Assembly (NCBI GenBank): GCA_947561395.2
Contig: OX387194.1
Coordinates: forward strand, 13,936,048 to 14,000,047
Source: Buxus sempervirens
Lineage: Eukaryota; Streptophyta; Magnoliopsida; Buxales; Buxaceae
Reading direction: 5' to 3'
Length of the DNA: 64,000 nucleotides
Shown: piece after piece, positions 36,443 to 49,100 of the stretch
How positions within the stretch are numbered: position 1 is the stretch's first letter
Layout: every line of letters starts with the position of its first letter
Program-made: the position numbers and the translations under genes
Notes under the pieces: generated by a model
The model's input: the letters and a program-made list of their open reading frames with translations, nothing else
Told to the model about the DNA's origin: nothing
Database searches by the model: none

Positions 36443-36850
36443 CTCAGGGATCTTCGGTCCCGATGGTTAAGCAACTAAACATATCTTCCAAAGTCTTGAA
36501 CGGCTGCTCATAGCTACGGTAGGTCTCCAAGTCTACCTTCCGGAGGTACGGCGCTCCGTCGACAGCGACCTTCACATACGTACAGCTGCTGATCAACGCA
36601 TTCCTCCTGAACGATCTCATTGGTGGCCATCCAACCACTTGAGTTCTGAAAGCCGGAACACAAAATTCAAAACCCAACATTAACAAATATAATTAACCTT
36701 TTCTTCAAGAATTGAACAGTTCTTGTAATCTTACTTTGCAGTGGACTGTTTCCCGGCTATCGATTGAGACTCCACTGTGAGTCGTCACTCTTAATCGACT
36801 GAGAGTCTTGAGACTGAAAGAGGGAATAGGGATTCAGGGAAGGAGAGAGA
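36443..36850 (-). pseudogene. Aux/IAA auxin-response repressor fragment (domains II-III)
   Basis: Aux/IAA proteins repress auxin response factors in the nucleus and are degraded through the GWPP degron on auxin binding. Exon 36645-36444 (minus) encodes [16 protein letters not shown], the domain II degron, then [20 protein letters not shown] and ...[11 protein letters not shown], domain III. The preceding exon ends at 36735 (...IAGKQSTAK, donor GTAAGA) and joins in phase through an AG acceptor. Domain I (LxLxL) and the second half of the PB1 region (domain IV, GDVPW) are not found, and the frame ends in EDP-stop. It is a partial gene inside the Helitron. The region 36850-37320 may be its CT-rich leader (a short MEEEEAASPR frame near 37058). 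Confidence 0.82.
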
Positions 36851-37525
36851 GAGAGAGAAATAGAGGAGGGGTGGGGGACTGGGAGACGGGAAGGCGCAGC
36901 GGCGCCGTTTGGACGGCTCAGAACAGGCAGATTCCGCCGGGCACGGTTGCGGAACCCTTAAAAAAAACATAAAACGGAAGAAGAAGAGAGCGAGATAGAG
37001 AGAAAGGGGGATGGAGGGGGTAGGCAAGGGATACCTGGGTGATGCCGCCTCCTCCTCCTCCATCACCGGGAAGATAGGTAGAGCCGTAGAAGAGAGGGAA
37101 AGTGCAAGAGAGAGGGAGAGAGAAAGACCGCACGGCGCCTTCGAGGGAGTAAGAAAGAGGAATAGTCTCGAAGGGCTGCGGGAGAGAAGAAGATTGATCG
37201 AAGCTTGTTGATCGGGGTCAGGAGCCTTCTTCACAGAACGAAGCCCCAATTTTTTTTTTCTTCTCGCCAGAAGTTTGGAGCTTTCTCGAACCCTCTCGAC
37301 GGTAGCTCTTTCGGGAAACAACAGAGCATCTGTAGAGAAGGGAGAGACAGGGAGGGTTCAGAGCTTTCTGGAACTCTCGACTGGAACTGTTTCGGGAACG
37401 ACGGAGTTTTTTTTTTATTTTTTTGTGAGGCTCGGGCACGCCAAAGCACGCGAGGCTGTCCTGAGCCTCCGAAGCAACGGGGGGGTGACACGTCAAGCGC
37501 CACCCCCTTTCGCTTAATATATAGA

Positions 37526-38199
37526 TACTACTTATACACACAACCAAGGCTCGATACCACATTCTTGGGAAAGCTAAACACAATAGTGCAAGTGAAAGAA
37601 ACCCCTTCCCGTCTATGTGTGAATTACAAAGAGAGAAACACCTAATGTCCAAACCTCAAAGAAAATTATAGAAACCAAACAAGTTAAAGGAACACACACA
37701 TACAGTACAGTTTGATGATATAAAGATTTAATATATTTGCCTAAGTTGATGGGGTAGAAAAAGATAATCTCGATCTCTCAAGCAAAACTCGAGGATTACA
37801 TTCAAAGGTAATAGAAAGAAACAAGGTTACATCTCCAAAGGCTTCTTCTTCATAGAGAAACAAAGAACTTCACAAGCTTTCATCTCCTTCAACCTTCAAT
37901 ATCTAGGTTGAAAACCCTTCTTCTCTTGTTTCTAAGAGGTAGAAGTTCACTCTCAAAACCTACAGAAAACCTTCTCTAGCTAAGAAAACCTTTTACATAG
38001 ACAACAAGTAGATACATGCTAATCACATGAGTTTTAACTCTTCAGAAAGGACATGAGATCCCCGCATGGGGCTAAGCACAACCCCATGTCCAAACAGTAG
38101 ATAATGGTCAAAAATTCACTTCACATGTAGACTAGCCAACGCTGGCATGTTAACAAGGAAAATAAAGAGTGAGGAAGATTCCAAGAGTTCCAAGAAAAA
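37526..38199. other. Spacer without recognised features
   Basis: No gene or clear element end is seen between the Helitron and B3 copy 6. Confidence 0.35.
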
Positions 38200-40649
38200 A
38201 ATAAAAAGCGCTGATCAAGAAAGATCTTAATACCCAAAGAAGTAGACAGTGGCCAGAGACCTACAGTTTCACCCGAAACATTATTACAAGGGTGTAAAAT
38301 ATTCTATTTCTAAGGTTTATTTAATACTCTTTAAAAAAATTTATATATTTGATATTAAACATTTACAGAGAAAAAACGAGAAATGGACGGGTTATAAAGA
38401 AAGATCTTATAACCCGTCTCAAGTGCGGACTGCCAACGGAACCCTTGTCAGATAAAGGGCCTGTATTTGAGAAACCATGAATCATCAGGAAGCCCCATCA
38501 CACGTTATTAGATCTCTTAACGCCCAAATCAAAACTTCCCAACCATATAACAGCCTGCCGCCAAAATCACTTTCAGAAAACTCTCAGTTATACTTTCAGA
38601 AATCAAGAAGCTCTCTGTAGACCCAATTTGTTTTCTCTTTCAAGATATCCAAGACAACCTCAGCACTTTAAGTCCGGTAACCTCTCTTTCTCTCCCTCTC
38701 CATGTTTGTGATTTCAAGAATCCTATGAGTTCTTATCAGCTAGAATTTCTGTTTCTTAAGCTGATTCAATGTCCTATAGTTGAAAATTTCTCTTTATTTC
38801 AGTTGGATTCTTGTTCTTGTTATCCATTCTGCCTCTGTTTCTGGTTTTATGTGAATATAATGCCTTTTCGATGATTGAAACAAAGTCATTTCCTACCTTC
38901 AGAAATTCTTATACCAAATTTGAAAATCTAGCATAAAAAGAGAAGATATCCGATGTCTTCCCTTTGAAAGAACGTAAAGAAGAGACCTGCAGGTATAAAC
39001 ACCTTTCAACTGACTTCACCAAGCTTTCAGAACAATACTTTTTGCCGTGATGTATCATCCTCTTATTTCTTTCATTTCGCAACACCTATGAAATAGCAAC
39101 TTGACACATTCCAAAGACTGCTAGGTCTAGTAGTTCCTCTGTTTCATTTCTAGCATTGAAGCAATAGATCAAGGTGACTGGATTGAACTCAAGAGGTATG
39201 AAATTTCACAATGACCAATAGTCTCCTTACGCTTGCACATTTCTCATCTCTTGGGTATTTGTCATCCTCTTTTAACCACATTATCTATGGTTAGAATTTT
39301 GGCTTGACTTGACGTCCACAAGAAGAAAGAAACTCTAGTAGGGTATTGCCATGGCAAATCAAACTATGAGCTTGAAAGAATTCACAGCAGAGATGTAGTG
39401 CTTAAAACAACAGAGTACCAAAAAAACCCCATCCTTGTTTCATTTCCAAAGAAGAGACCTGCAGGTATAAACACCTTTCAACTGCCTTCACCAAGCTTTC
39501 AGAACAATACTGTTTGCCATGATATATCATCCTCTTATTTCTTTCAATTCGCAAGACCTATGAAATAGCAACTTGACACATTCCAAAGACTTCTAGGTCT
39601 AGTAGTTCCTCTGTTTCATTTCTAGCATTGAAGCAATAGATCAAGGTTACTGGATTAAACTCAAGAGGTATGAAATTTTACCATGACCAATATTCTCCTA
39701 TAAGCTTGAAAGAATTCACAGCAGAGATGTAGTGCTTAAAATAACAGAGTACCAAGAAGACCCCATTCTTGTTTCGTTTCCAAAGTAAGGCATCCATCCC
39801 CCGGCCTATAGAAATGCCATGCAAATTCTAAAGCAAATTCATCCAAGAATCCAGCTTCCAATCCCGCAAATTTCTACTTTTAGCTTTCTTTTATGACATT
39901 AATAGATTATTGATTCCGGGATGGTCAAGATTGAAAACAGCACCACAAATTTCTTGTGGCTTAGGCCCAATACAAAACAGAATATTTGAGCAATAAGTTG
40001 AGCGAAAATTCATAAGAGGAGTGTTCTTGAAGATGGAGAATCATGGCTCATCTATGAATTCAACTTCTTTCTGTAAGGGTTGTCTTCAAGTATATGTTCT
40101 TGGGTCATGTCTGTAACTTCAGTCAGTGGAATCTTTGATGACTAATATAGTGCAGACTTAGCATTATCAGGTAAAAGGAAAGTACTGTTAAAATCAGCTG
40201 AAACCATATTGTTACAATAAACTGAATCTATTCATTCATCATCTCCTTCCTCACATTTTTTATGTGTCCTATAATGATTCTGTGATTTATTGGAGGATAA
40301 ATATTTCTGTGAGAATAATATATTTATATATTTTTTCGATCGAATTTCTCATTGCTTTCTTATGTTCTAGTTCTGCTTCTCAGACTTCCACAAGTGTTTC
40401 ATCATTGTCTCTTGGAAGAACTACAAATATTTGTTTCATTCCTCCTTCCGTCTCTCTCTGTTCCTCATTCCTAAGAACAATCTTGAATAAATCTGTGGTT
40501 TCTATTTTGCTTTTTATGCAGTCAACTGCATCATTAGGGATCCCTAATAGCAATTTTGAAGAATCAGAAACACAGCAAGAACCTGCTGAAGAAGTGAACA
40601 AGAAGCGTGCTGAATAAGCCAAGAACTGGTTTATATAAACAGAACAACC
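38200..40649 (+). other. 5' flank, UTR and upstream introns of B3 copy 6
   Basis: Aligned with copies 2 and 7: upstream block (38200-38460), leader (38470-38860), and an intron-like part present only here. The latter holds a 472-bp period tandem duplication (units from 38981 and 39453 starting AGAGACCTGCAGGTATAAAC). A possible untranslated or alternative exon at 40523-40617 follows a TTTTTATGCAG acceptor and reads STASLGIPNSNFEESETQQE before a stop, 30 bases ahead of the proposed start codon. Confidence 0.55.
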
Positions 40650-42038
40650 ATGTCCAACAATAAGGGTAAAAAGAAAGCTAGAGATGGACAAGGCAGCACA
40701 AAGCAGGCCCCGCAGCCCCAACAAAATGTATACTCCTAACCTCAGTCTCTTTCAATTTAGCTTCCCTTAACTCTTTCTATAAGATATTTATTGATTGTAT
40801 TCTTGTTGAGGCAAATAAGTTTAAACATATCTGATTTAAAATATCCATTCCATGAGCACTTCATAAGTGCCCATGTTACTGAAAAACTTGCCATTTGAAT
40901 TGTTTGAGTTGTTCAAAATTGACACATTGGGGTTTTATCCATATTTTGGAAAGTGCGTGAGAGAACAACTTTCTCATGGTGAATTGTTGTTAAGACTTTT
41001 AAGGATAGTTCATTGAACAATTGGCCAATTATTCCCTAAGAATCCATAACGATAGTTCATTGAACAATTGGCCAAGTGTTCCCTAAGAATCCATAAATCA
41101 TTACAAACACCGACTTGGGAAATCTCTAAGGCTGTTGTAACTGAGCAATTCAACTGGCAAAGTAAATTGGTGAGACTGAAAATCCAAATCATTGCACCAA
41201 AAACATGGATTGGAATGAGTGGAATTCACTTATTCTCACAAAGAATACTATCAAATAGTTCAGTAACTTCACGTTTTTAATGATTCAGCAGACTGAAGGG
41301 GAAGGTTTGGAGTTAACTGAAGAAGACAATGAAATGACTGCAACAGCTTTGAAGAGTGTTAGACAACAAATTGCAACTATGGATGAAACGTTAAAAAAAG
41401 TTCTCCCAGTGTATAAGAAATTCGTTGAAACCACTACAACTTCCTCAAGCAAAACGATAAGCAAAGCACCAGTTGAGGAAAATTCATCACAAACATTGGG
41501 AATTAGAGAGAAAATAAGGCAAACGTGTAAGCCAATAGTGAAGGAACTGCAAAGGTCTGACACTATTGCATATCTGAAAGGACTGGAATTACCTAAAGAA
41601 GGTTTTGATGCTGTTGTACTTCCTATGTTGAATAAAGAAGAGAGCATCAAAATACAAAATGGAGTAGAGCTAGATGTTTATGACCAAAAAATGAGGACGT
41701 ATTCTATGATACTTCAATACTGTCCTGAAAGCAAGACTCATTTTCTTACTGGAGGATGGCTGAAATTCAGTCGTAATTTTGGGTTGAAACCCTTTGAAGA
41801 CACCGTCACATTGTGGCCTTTCCGCGGTCTTCAAACTCTTAGACTTTCCTTTTACATAGAGGTGTCAAAGACAACAAAACCAGAAACTCTGAAAACTGAA
41901 GCACCTGCAAGTCCTGAAGGACCATCAGAAGTGAATAAGGCACTCAAAGGCACCAAGAAGATGGATAAGGAGGAAGAGACAACAAAGCGGTCGGACACAA
42001 CGCGTGGAAAAGAATCAGAAGAAACAATTCATCCATAG
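40650..42038 (+). CDS. B3 domain-containing protein (DUF313 type), copy 6, intact
   Basis: Predicted nuclear, plant-specific protein with one B3 DNA-binding-type domain. Proposed exons are 40650-40727 (MSNNKGKKKARDGQ...) and 41292-42038, joined in phase 0 by a 564-bp GT-AG intron ending GATTCAGCAG, giving 274 residues. The alternative single-exon start at 41280 (MIQQ) gives 252. The B3 domain spans about residues 93-196 of the 252-residue form: LKGLELPKEGFDAVVLP, DVYDQ, the core FLTGGWLKFS and the LWPFR...LSFYIEV end, as in At1g05920-like proteins. The C-terminal tail is charged (KKMDKEEETTKR). It is the only copy of seven with the whole domain open. Expression and DNA targets are unknown, and many relatives are poorly studied. 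Confidence 0.8.
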
Positions 42039-44264
42039 ATAGATTCCTTGTGCTTTCTAGTCTCTTTCTCTTTGTTTTCCCTTACTTTTTTTTAGTTTTT
42101 GTCTCTTGTTTTAGGTTAGATTCGTTCCACAGTGTTTGAATACAGAGATAGAAACACAAAAAAATTGTATGAAGCATTATCAGATTGTTGAAACTATGAG
42201 CAGCAAATAAACTCTGTGCAGATGGCTAATTTGAGGATTCGAGTGATTAATTTGATTGCATAATCAGAATGATAGTAGAAATCAACTATGCTAGAACATT
42301 TACAATGAAAACAACGGAAAAGAATCAACTATTTACAGAAAATTTAGCTTCGAATCCAGACAGATACAGATTGTTCAAAAGCACAATTAAAAGCTAGAAT
42401 TCTATAACAATTCCAGCGATAGGGTTTGGGTCTATACCATGACAGGTTTAAGAGCAAAGAATCCAAAAGCCAGAGAGAGAGAGAGAGAGAGAGAGGATGA
42501 GAGGGATTTGGCGCCAGGATTTTAAATTTTCTTTGTCTCGGTGGGAATGGATGACTTTTTTTTCATTTGAGCCCCTTGAGACAGTTATTGTATAATTCTG
42601 GCATATGCTTACAAGAGTTATAAGAAGGATGCACTCTGTTCACTTGGTTTTATTGTCCATCCATAATCCATATGATTCTCTTCCCTAATTGAGAATTGGA
42701 TTTCCATTTTTCCAATTTTTTGATTCTTCACATTAAAAAGGAAAGTTTTGACATCCTATGCACTTTTCTCCTCAGATTGCCCCATGGAGAGTGTACTTTG
42801 AGAGAAATGTTGCCACATGGACAGTAGCTTTAAGTTTAGGTATTTAAACAAGCAATCAAAGAATTGATTATTTAACTGTAGCATTACATTTTTATATGAA
42901 AGTTGAAATATAGAAAAAAGAATGATAACCTTTACTTTATTCGAATATGACCATTCTGAAGTAAGCCTGCTAATGCAATATAAAATATAATTAGTACAAA
43001 TACATAATAAAATAATAGTATTAGCATTTGATAATGCAAGTGGAAATAATGTTGCAATTGCTATTTTAAAAAGTCAATTAAACTTAAGTTTAGAGAGAAG
43101 TTTATTGTATATTTGATGTGCTTGTCACATTATAAATTTAATTGTGTAAGATCGCATAAAAATCGTAGAAGATAAAATAAAAATATTAAAATGCAGCAAG
43201 ATTTTTAAGAATTTCTAAATCATTACATAAAGACTTTTAAAGTTTCTTGTGAAAGTAATGGAAACCTAAAAATGCAGCAAAACTCACCAAGATGTAAAAA
43301 CATATGTGGAATTCAACATTTTTTGTGCTAGGCACTACTTTAGAATTTAAGGGATTTTTAAAGTTTTTTATAATGCAACTAAACTTTTATCTAGGTTTAT
43401 TATCAAACATACCTAAGTATTTTATGCACATTTATAAAATATAAATTGTGTTTTTCAATAAATAAACTAATTTGTTTTAGTATTTGTCCACCAATGGAAG
43501 CCAAAATTTTAAAATATTGTAAAGAAATGCCCCCTTATATTGTTTGGCAACCATAGTAAATCCGATGATTAAATTGATAGGAGTAGAATGTTTAATAGAA
43601 GCTATAAATGAAAATATAAACACATCATGCACGATAGAAATGAACAGAACTAAAAAAATCTCTTGCAAACACTTTTTTAAAAATAAGCAATAAAATATCT
43701 AGAAGTAGAAAAACTCGCCAAATGCATGCACCATTACCAGATGATTTCCCCTGGAATGTAATAACCTTAGAAAGGAGGGGGAAAATTTGGCAACTAATAT
43801 CATCAAAATTGGCCAAGAAAATACAAGGCCCCCAATTATAATTATTAGGTAAAAGAGCAATGAACTCTTTTAATGTTTTGGCATGCTAGAAGCAACATTA
43901 TAGTCGTGTTCCTATGCTTGAAACCATGGCACGTGAACTAATAACAGTTCTAATTCCACAGTTGCACCGGAGTTAGCTTTTTTAGTGCATGTGGCCAGAT
44001 GGTGGACAATTATCATCGTAGATTAATGCAAAAAATGATGGAAGCATGTGTTTGCTGGAATGATTATCTAAAAGCAAATCAAAGCACAAAACTTGGCTAT
44101 TAAGGAGCTGCTTCCAGGAAGAGTTAGAAGATTTAGGAATTGATGATTAGTCTAAGTTTTTGTAGTCAATGTAAAAGAATAGATGTTTTCTTTCCTTTGT
44201 TTTTAACCAAACTAGAAATAAAAGAAAGATGAGAGGGTGCTAATCTAATTAGAATGTGCTCATA
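42039..44264. other. 3' flank of B3 copy 6, then AT-rich spacer
   Basis: 42039-42540 is the 3' UTR/flank shared with copies 2 and 7 (AAGAATCAACTATTT, GA repeat at 42475-42495, TTTGGCGCCA). Weak homology to copy 2 resumes at 42780-42830. The rest is AT-rich and holds no gene I can see. Confidence 0.45.
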
Positions 44265-44614
44265 TAGAGATGGCAATGAGGCAGGTTAAACTGATAATCC
44301 ACCCTGCCCCACCCCCTAATGTTTACGGTTTGGTATGCCACAAATCCAAATAAAGGCGGGTTCGAGTTTAGCCTAACCCAACATTCATAAATTTAACTAT
44401 TATTTTTATTTTTTAAATATTATTTTGATATATGTTATATATAAAAATACATATTATATTAATAAATATGTTATAAATGTATATATTCTATTTGAAGGAA
44501 CACTTTTTTTTTTGGCATTTTCTATACGCTAACCGAGTCAAACCTGCCCCGCCCTTCACCAACCCAATAAGGGCGGGTTAGGGTTTGGTGAAACCTAACC
44601 CGTTGCCATCCCTA
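44265..44614. mobile_element. Small hAT-type MITE
   Basis: Left end TAGAGATGGCAATGAGGCAG, right end AACCCGTTGCCATCCCTA, inverted. Flanks TGCTCATA and TGATAACA share 5 of 8 bases. It carries GGCGGGTT/AACCCGCC subterminal motifs. Confidence 0.68.
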
Positions 44615-45221
44615 TGATAACATTTTTGGCTACAAACAAGTTAGAAGTGATATGTACCACTCTACTAATCAAGTAATATTTACCACTATGCTAATCAAAT
44701 ATCCAGATTATGCCCTGACACATTTTATTATTCAAATAATACATCTTATAATTAAATAGAATATTTATATCAATATTAATACATGTAATGGATGTAAAGA
44801 TAATTAGAATTTTGAGTTAGCCAATTTTTCTGCTTGTTGGCGTAAGAAACATGCTTTCTAGTAAAATGAGATATTCAAAGAAGACTGTTACACATATTGC
44901 AATTACCTAATGCAAGTTTATTTCTTCTTTTACTTAAAAAAAAAAAAGAAAAAAATTACCTAATATTTCTCTCATATTTCACGTGACATGTAGACAAAAC
45001 CAACACGGGCACATGACATTGAAAATTACAAATGATGAAGATCCCAAATAAAAAAATAAAAAGAGGGGGATCTCATGGGTGTTGAATGACCAAAGGATGC
45101 AAAGAATGAATAAAGTGAAAATTTTGAGTACTTTGTGTATCAAGATTTCCAGATACTCCACTAAGAACTTAGGCAATAACCCTTATCCGAAAGAGAGTAA
45201 AGAAAAACTATTGCCCTCTTA

Positions 45222-46074
45222 GGCTGCGTTTGGCATTGCTTTTTGCTTTTGCCTTTTTGCTTATTTAAACCAAATCAAGTTTTTTGAAGCAATAAGCATG
45301 TTTGGTTTGTGCTTGCTTTTGCTTCTCATGATGAAGCAAAAGCAATCTAATTGCTTTTCTTGAAAAGCAAATTCTTTTGCTTCTCATTTTTTTATTTTTT
45401 GCTTCTTGTGCTTATTCTTATTAATCTAATACCAACAACCTACTCTCACCACCACTTCCATTTACTACCATTACCAACCACCACTATAAAACCATCCACC
45501 ACCACCCTACTAACACCATCCACCCTCACTTCCCGCCATGGGCACCACAACTAACACCACTGATCTACCCACCATTACACCTCATCCACCATCACTAGTA
45601 CCACTTATCACCCACCACCACTATTACTACCATCCACCACCACCCGTCACCCCACCACTAAAACGACCAAAGCACTCCCACCACTACCTACCACCATCCA
45701 CCTATGACACCACCACCTACCACCCTCATAGCCCCACCATGACTATCACCACACACCCACCACCCCTACCGTCGTTATCACTACCACCCACTGGGAAACC
45801 TTCACCACTCCCACCACCATTACTACTATCACCAGCCATATATCCACTACCGCCACCGTCCCTTACCATAATAGTACATTTTGTCATATTATTAACTAAG
45901 AAGCAATTTTTATACTTTTGATTTTTCTAAACATGCTTTTTTGCTTTTTTCAACAAAAACATATGTGAACCAAACTGTTTTGCTTCACGAAAAGATCTTC
46001 ACGGAAGCAAAATCAATCTAATAGCTTTTCTTGCTTTTTAAAGTAATAAGCAAAAAGCAATGCCAAACACTGCC
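45222..46074. mobile_element. Non-autonomous PIF/Harbinger-type element with ACC-rich core
   Basis: Inverted ends GGCTGCGTTTGGCATTGC and, reversed, GGCAGTGTTTGGCATTGC. Target duplication is TTA at 45219-45221 and 46075-46077. The core (45430-45870) is a degenerate (CCA/ACC)n stretch, so the long P/T/H-rich frames there are composition artefacts. It lies just 5' of B3 copy 7. Confidence 0.85.
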
Positions 46075-46144
46075 TTAATTTGTTCAAGTTTCGTACTTGT
46101 GTATGTTATTGGTCATTAAAAATCCAAAATAAAAACTTAAAAAA

Positions 46145-49100
46145 AGCAATGATAAAGAAAGATCTTAATAACCAGAAGAACATAGACTATGGATAGATGC
46201 CTACAGGTATCTGAGACCAACCTAAAAAAGGCCTTGGGCAAGTGGATGAAGGGCTACAAACTGGTGTATGAGGTTGATGATTACTGCAAAAAAATTGTGT
46301 AGTAAAGAGAGAAAAAAAAATACTGTGGAAACCATAAAGCTAATTAGGATAAGTTTTCTATTTTTTTCAAGAGAGGGAGTGAAACCAAACCTGCCCGTGC
46401 AGGTAATAATTTAGAACTCTGTAAAATGTTTAGGGAGGCAATAGCACCCAACCCCCGGCATGGTTCAACCCTAGTTTCACCCAAATTTTTTTTAATTAGC
46501 GAAATGGTCTTTACTTGAGAGACTACGAAGCATCGGGAAGCCCCGGTGCATATCATAAGATCGCCAACGCAAACATTACAAGTCTGCCGCCAATGCCACT
46601 TTCAGAAAACTTTCAGCTATACTTTCAGAAATCAAGGAGCTCTGTCGATACAATTTGTTTTCTATCTTTCAAGATATCCTAGAAAACCTCAGGTAACCTC
46701 TCTCTCTCTCTCCCTCCCCATTTGTGTGTTTTCCAGTTTCAGCGTGAATTTCTATTTCTTTAGCTGATTCAAGGTAGTAGAGTTGAAAATTTTGTCTTTG
46801 TTTTCGTTTGATTCTTGTGATTGGTTTCCATTCTAGTTGCTGTTTCTTCAAAGAAATCTCACAAAAATATTGGTTTCCTTTCTGGTTTTATGTGAATAAA
46901 GCAGCTTCTTGATTACTGCGAGTTCTTGTTAGTGCTATGCTTTCTGGTTGCCTTTCTTGGAAGAACTCATACAAATTTTCTTCTAATCTATGTTACACAA
47001 ACTATTTCCGTGAGCATAGTATATTTTTCATATTTTTTTCCCATCGAATTTCTCATTGCTTTCTTGTTCTGTTTCTTAGACTTCCACAAGTGTTTCATTC
47101 TTGTCTCTTGGAAGAACTATAAAAATTTATTTGCATTTCGTGATAAATGGGTTTCTAAAAATGCACGTATTGGAGATTATTTGATATTAAACTTGAACAT
47201 TCTTTGGCTCTCCCTCCCTGTCTCTGTCTTTCTCTCTGTTCCTCATTCCTAAGAACAATCTTGAATAAATCTGTGGCTGCTATTTGTTTTTTATATAGGC
47301 AATTGCATCATTAGGGATCCCTAATAGCAATTTGGAAGAAGTCTCTTGAACACAGCAAGAACCTATTGAAGAAGTGAAGAAGAAGAAGAGTGTTGAATAA
47401 GGCAAGAACTGGTTTTGGGTCTTGTCAATAAATATAGACAGCAACAATCAGGCTGACAAGAATGCTAGTGATGGAGCAAGCAGCTCAAATCAGGCCCAGC
47501 AGCCCCTACAACCAGTATACTCCTAAACTCAGTCTCTTTCAATTTAGCTACCATTAACTATTTCTATAAGATATTCATTGATAGAATTCTTGTTAAGGTG
47601 AATAACCATTAACATCTCTGATTTAGAACTTACCATTTGCACTGTTTGAGTTGTTCAAAAATTGATTGATTGCGGTTTTATCCATATTTTGGAAGGTGTG
47701 TGAGAAGGCAACTTTCTAATTTTATTGGTAAATTGTTTTTAAGACTTTTACGAATAGTTCATTGAACAATTAGCCAAGTTTTCCCTAAGAATCCATAGAT
47801 CATTACAAAAACTGACTTGGGAAATCTTTAGGGCTGTTGTTAATGTGCAATTCAACTACGAAAGTAAACTGGTGAGACTGAAAATCCTAACAATTGCACC
47901 CGAAACATGGATAGAAACGAGTAAAATTCACTTATTCTCACAAAGAATACTATCAAATAATTCAGTAACTTCACATTTTTAATGATTCAGCAGACTGAAG
48001 GGGAAGAAGATACGGGGTTAATTGAAGAAGACATTGAAGTGGCTTCAATGGCTTTGAAGATTCTTAAACATATTACAACTTTGGCTGAAATGGCACGAAA
48101 ATTTATCTCAGCGTTAATGAGATGCAGTAAAATGACTACAGTTTCCTCAAGTGACAAGATAAGCACAGTATCAGTTGTAGAAAATTCATCACTCACATTG
48201 GAAATTATAGAGCAGATAAAGCAGACATATAAGCCACTAGTGAAGAAACTGAAAGGGCATGCCTATGACACAACCACGTATCTGAAAGGACTGGAATTTT
48301 CTACAGAAGATTTTGATGCTCTTGTTGTTCCTGTGTTGAATGAAGAAGAGAAGGACAAAATATATGAAGGAGTAGATGCAGATGTTTACGACAAACAACA
48401 GAGGAAGTATCCTGTGATACTGCGTGGATATAGATTGGAACCCTGTGAGGACACCGTCAAATTGTGGGCTTTCCGCAATGATAGCACTTCTAGACTTTCC
48501 TTTTACGTGGAGGTGTCAAAGACAACAGAAACAGAAACTGCAACTGCTAGTTCTGAAGGTCCATCAGACGTCCAACATTAGAGAAGCAGATATAGCTACC
48601 CTGTGAGAGGGAAGAAAAAGAAGAAGAAGGTGAACCTCAAACTCAAGTGAAAAGGAAGAAATGAAGAAGGCACTCAAAGGCACCAATTAGATGGATACAT
48701 TGGATGAGACAACAAATCAGTTACACACAATGCATGGAAAAGAATCATAAGAAGAAACAGTTCATCTATAGATCGACTTATTGTACTTTCTTCTCTCTCT
48801 GTCTTTCCCCCTTTTTTTAGTTTTTGTCTCTTGTTTTAGGTTAGATTTGTTCCAGAGTGTTTGAACACAGAAATTTGTTTGAAGCGTTGTGAGATTGTTA
48901 AACAGAAACAGGAGAAAATTGTTTGAAGTGATTAATTTGATTGCATAATGAGAATAATAGTAGAAATCAACTATGCTAGAGCATTTAAAAGAAAACAACT
49001 AAAACCACTGAAAAGAATCAACAATTTGCAGAAAATTTAGCTCAGAATCGAGAGAGATACAGATTGTCCAAAAATTAGCGAATTCAGCACAAGTAAAAGC

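Larger units (their letters stand above)
33229..37525 (-). mobile_element. Non-autonomous Helitron carrying host gene fragments
   Basis: On the minus strand it starts TCTATATATTAAGCG (37525), directly after an A. It ends with hairpin GCCCGTGC-ATC-GCACGGGC (33258-33240), seven bases, and CTAG (33232-33229), followed by T. A|TC...hairpin...CTRR|T is the Helitron signature. No Rep/helicase is present. It contains Aux/IAA exons (36443-36850) and other minus-strand open frames (34291-33980, 35039-34749), all in the element's own orientation. A second terminus of the same type is at 51543-51571. Also inside is a diverged 143-bp tandem duplication (35083-35350). Confidence 0.75.

Noticed and set aside
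36791-37321. 176-codon minus-strand frame rich in S, L, P
   Set aside because: Lies in the CT-rich leader-like region of the captured Aux/IAA sequence. Its residues follow pyrimidine tracts, and only a short MEEEEAASPR part might be a first exon.
37205-37652. Overlapping frames of about 140 codons on both strands near 37200-37650
   Set aside because: They overlap the Helitron's GC-rich 5' end and its flank. No conserved motif, and both strands open equally.
45430-45921. Long proline/threonine/histidine-rich open frames resembling extensin-like proteins
   Set aside because: They arise from the degenerate ACC/CCA repeat core of a Harbinger-type element with clear TTA target duplication. There is no signal peptide or SPPPP motif.
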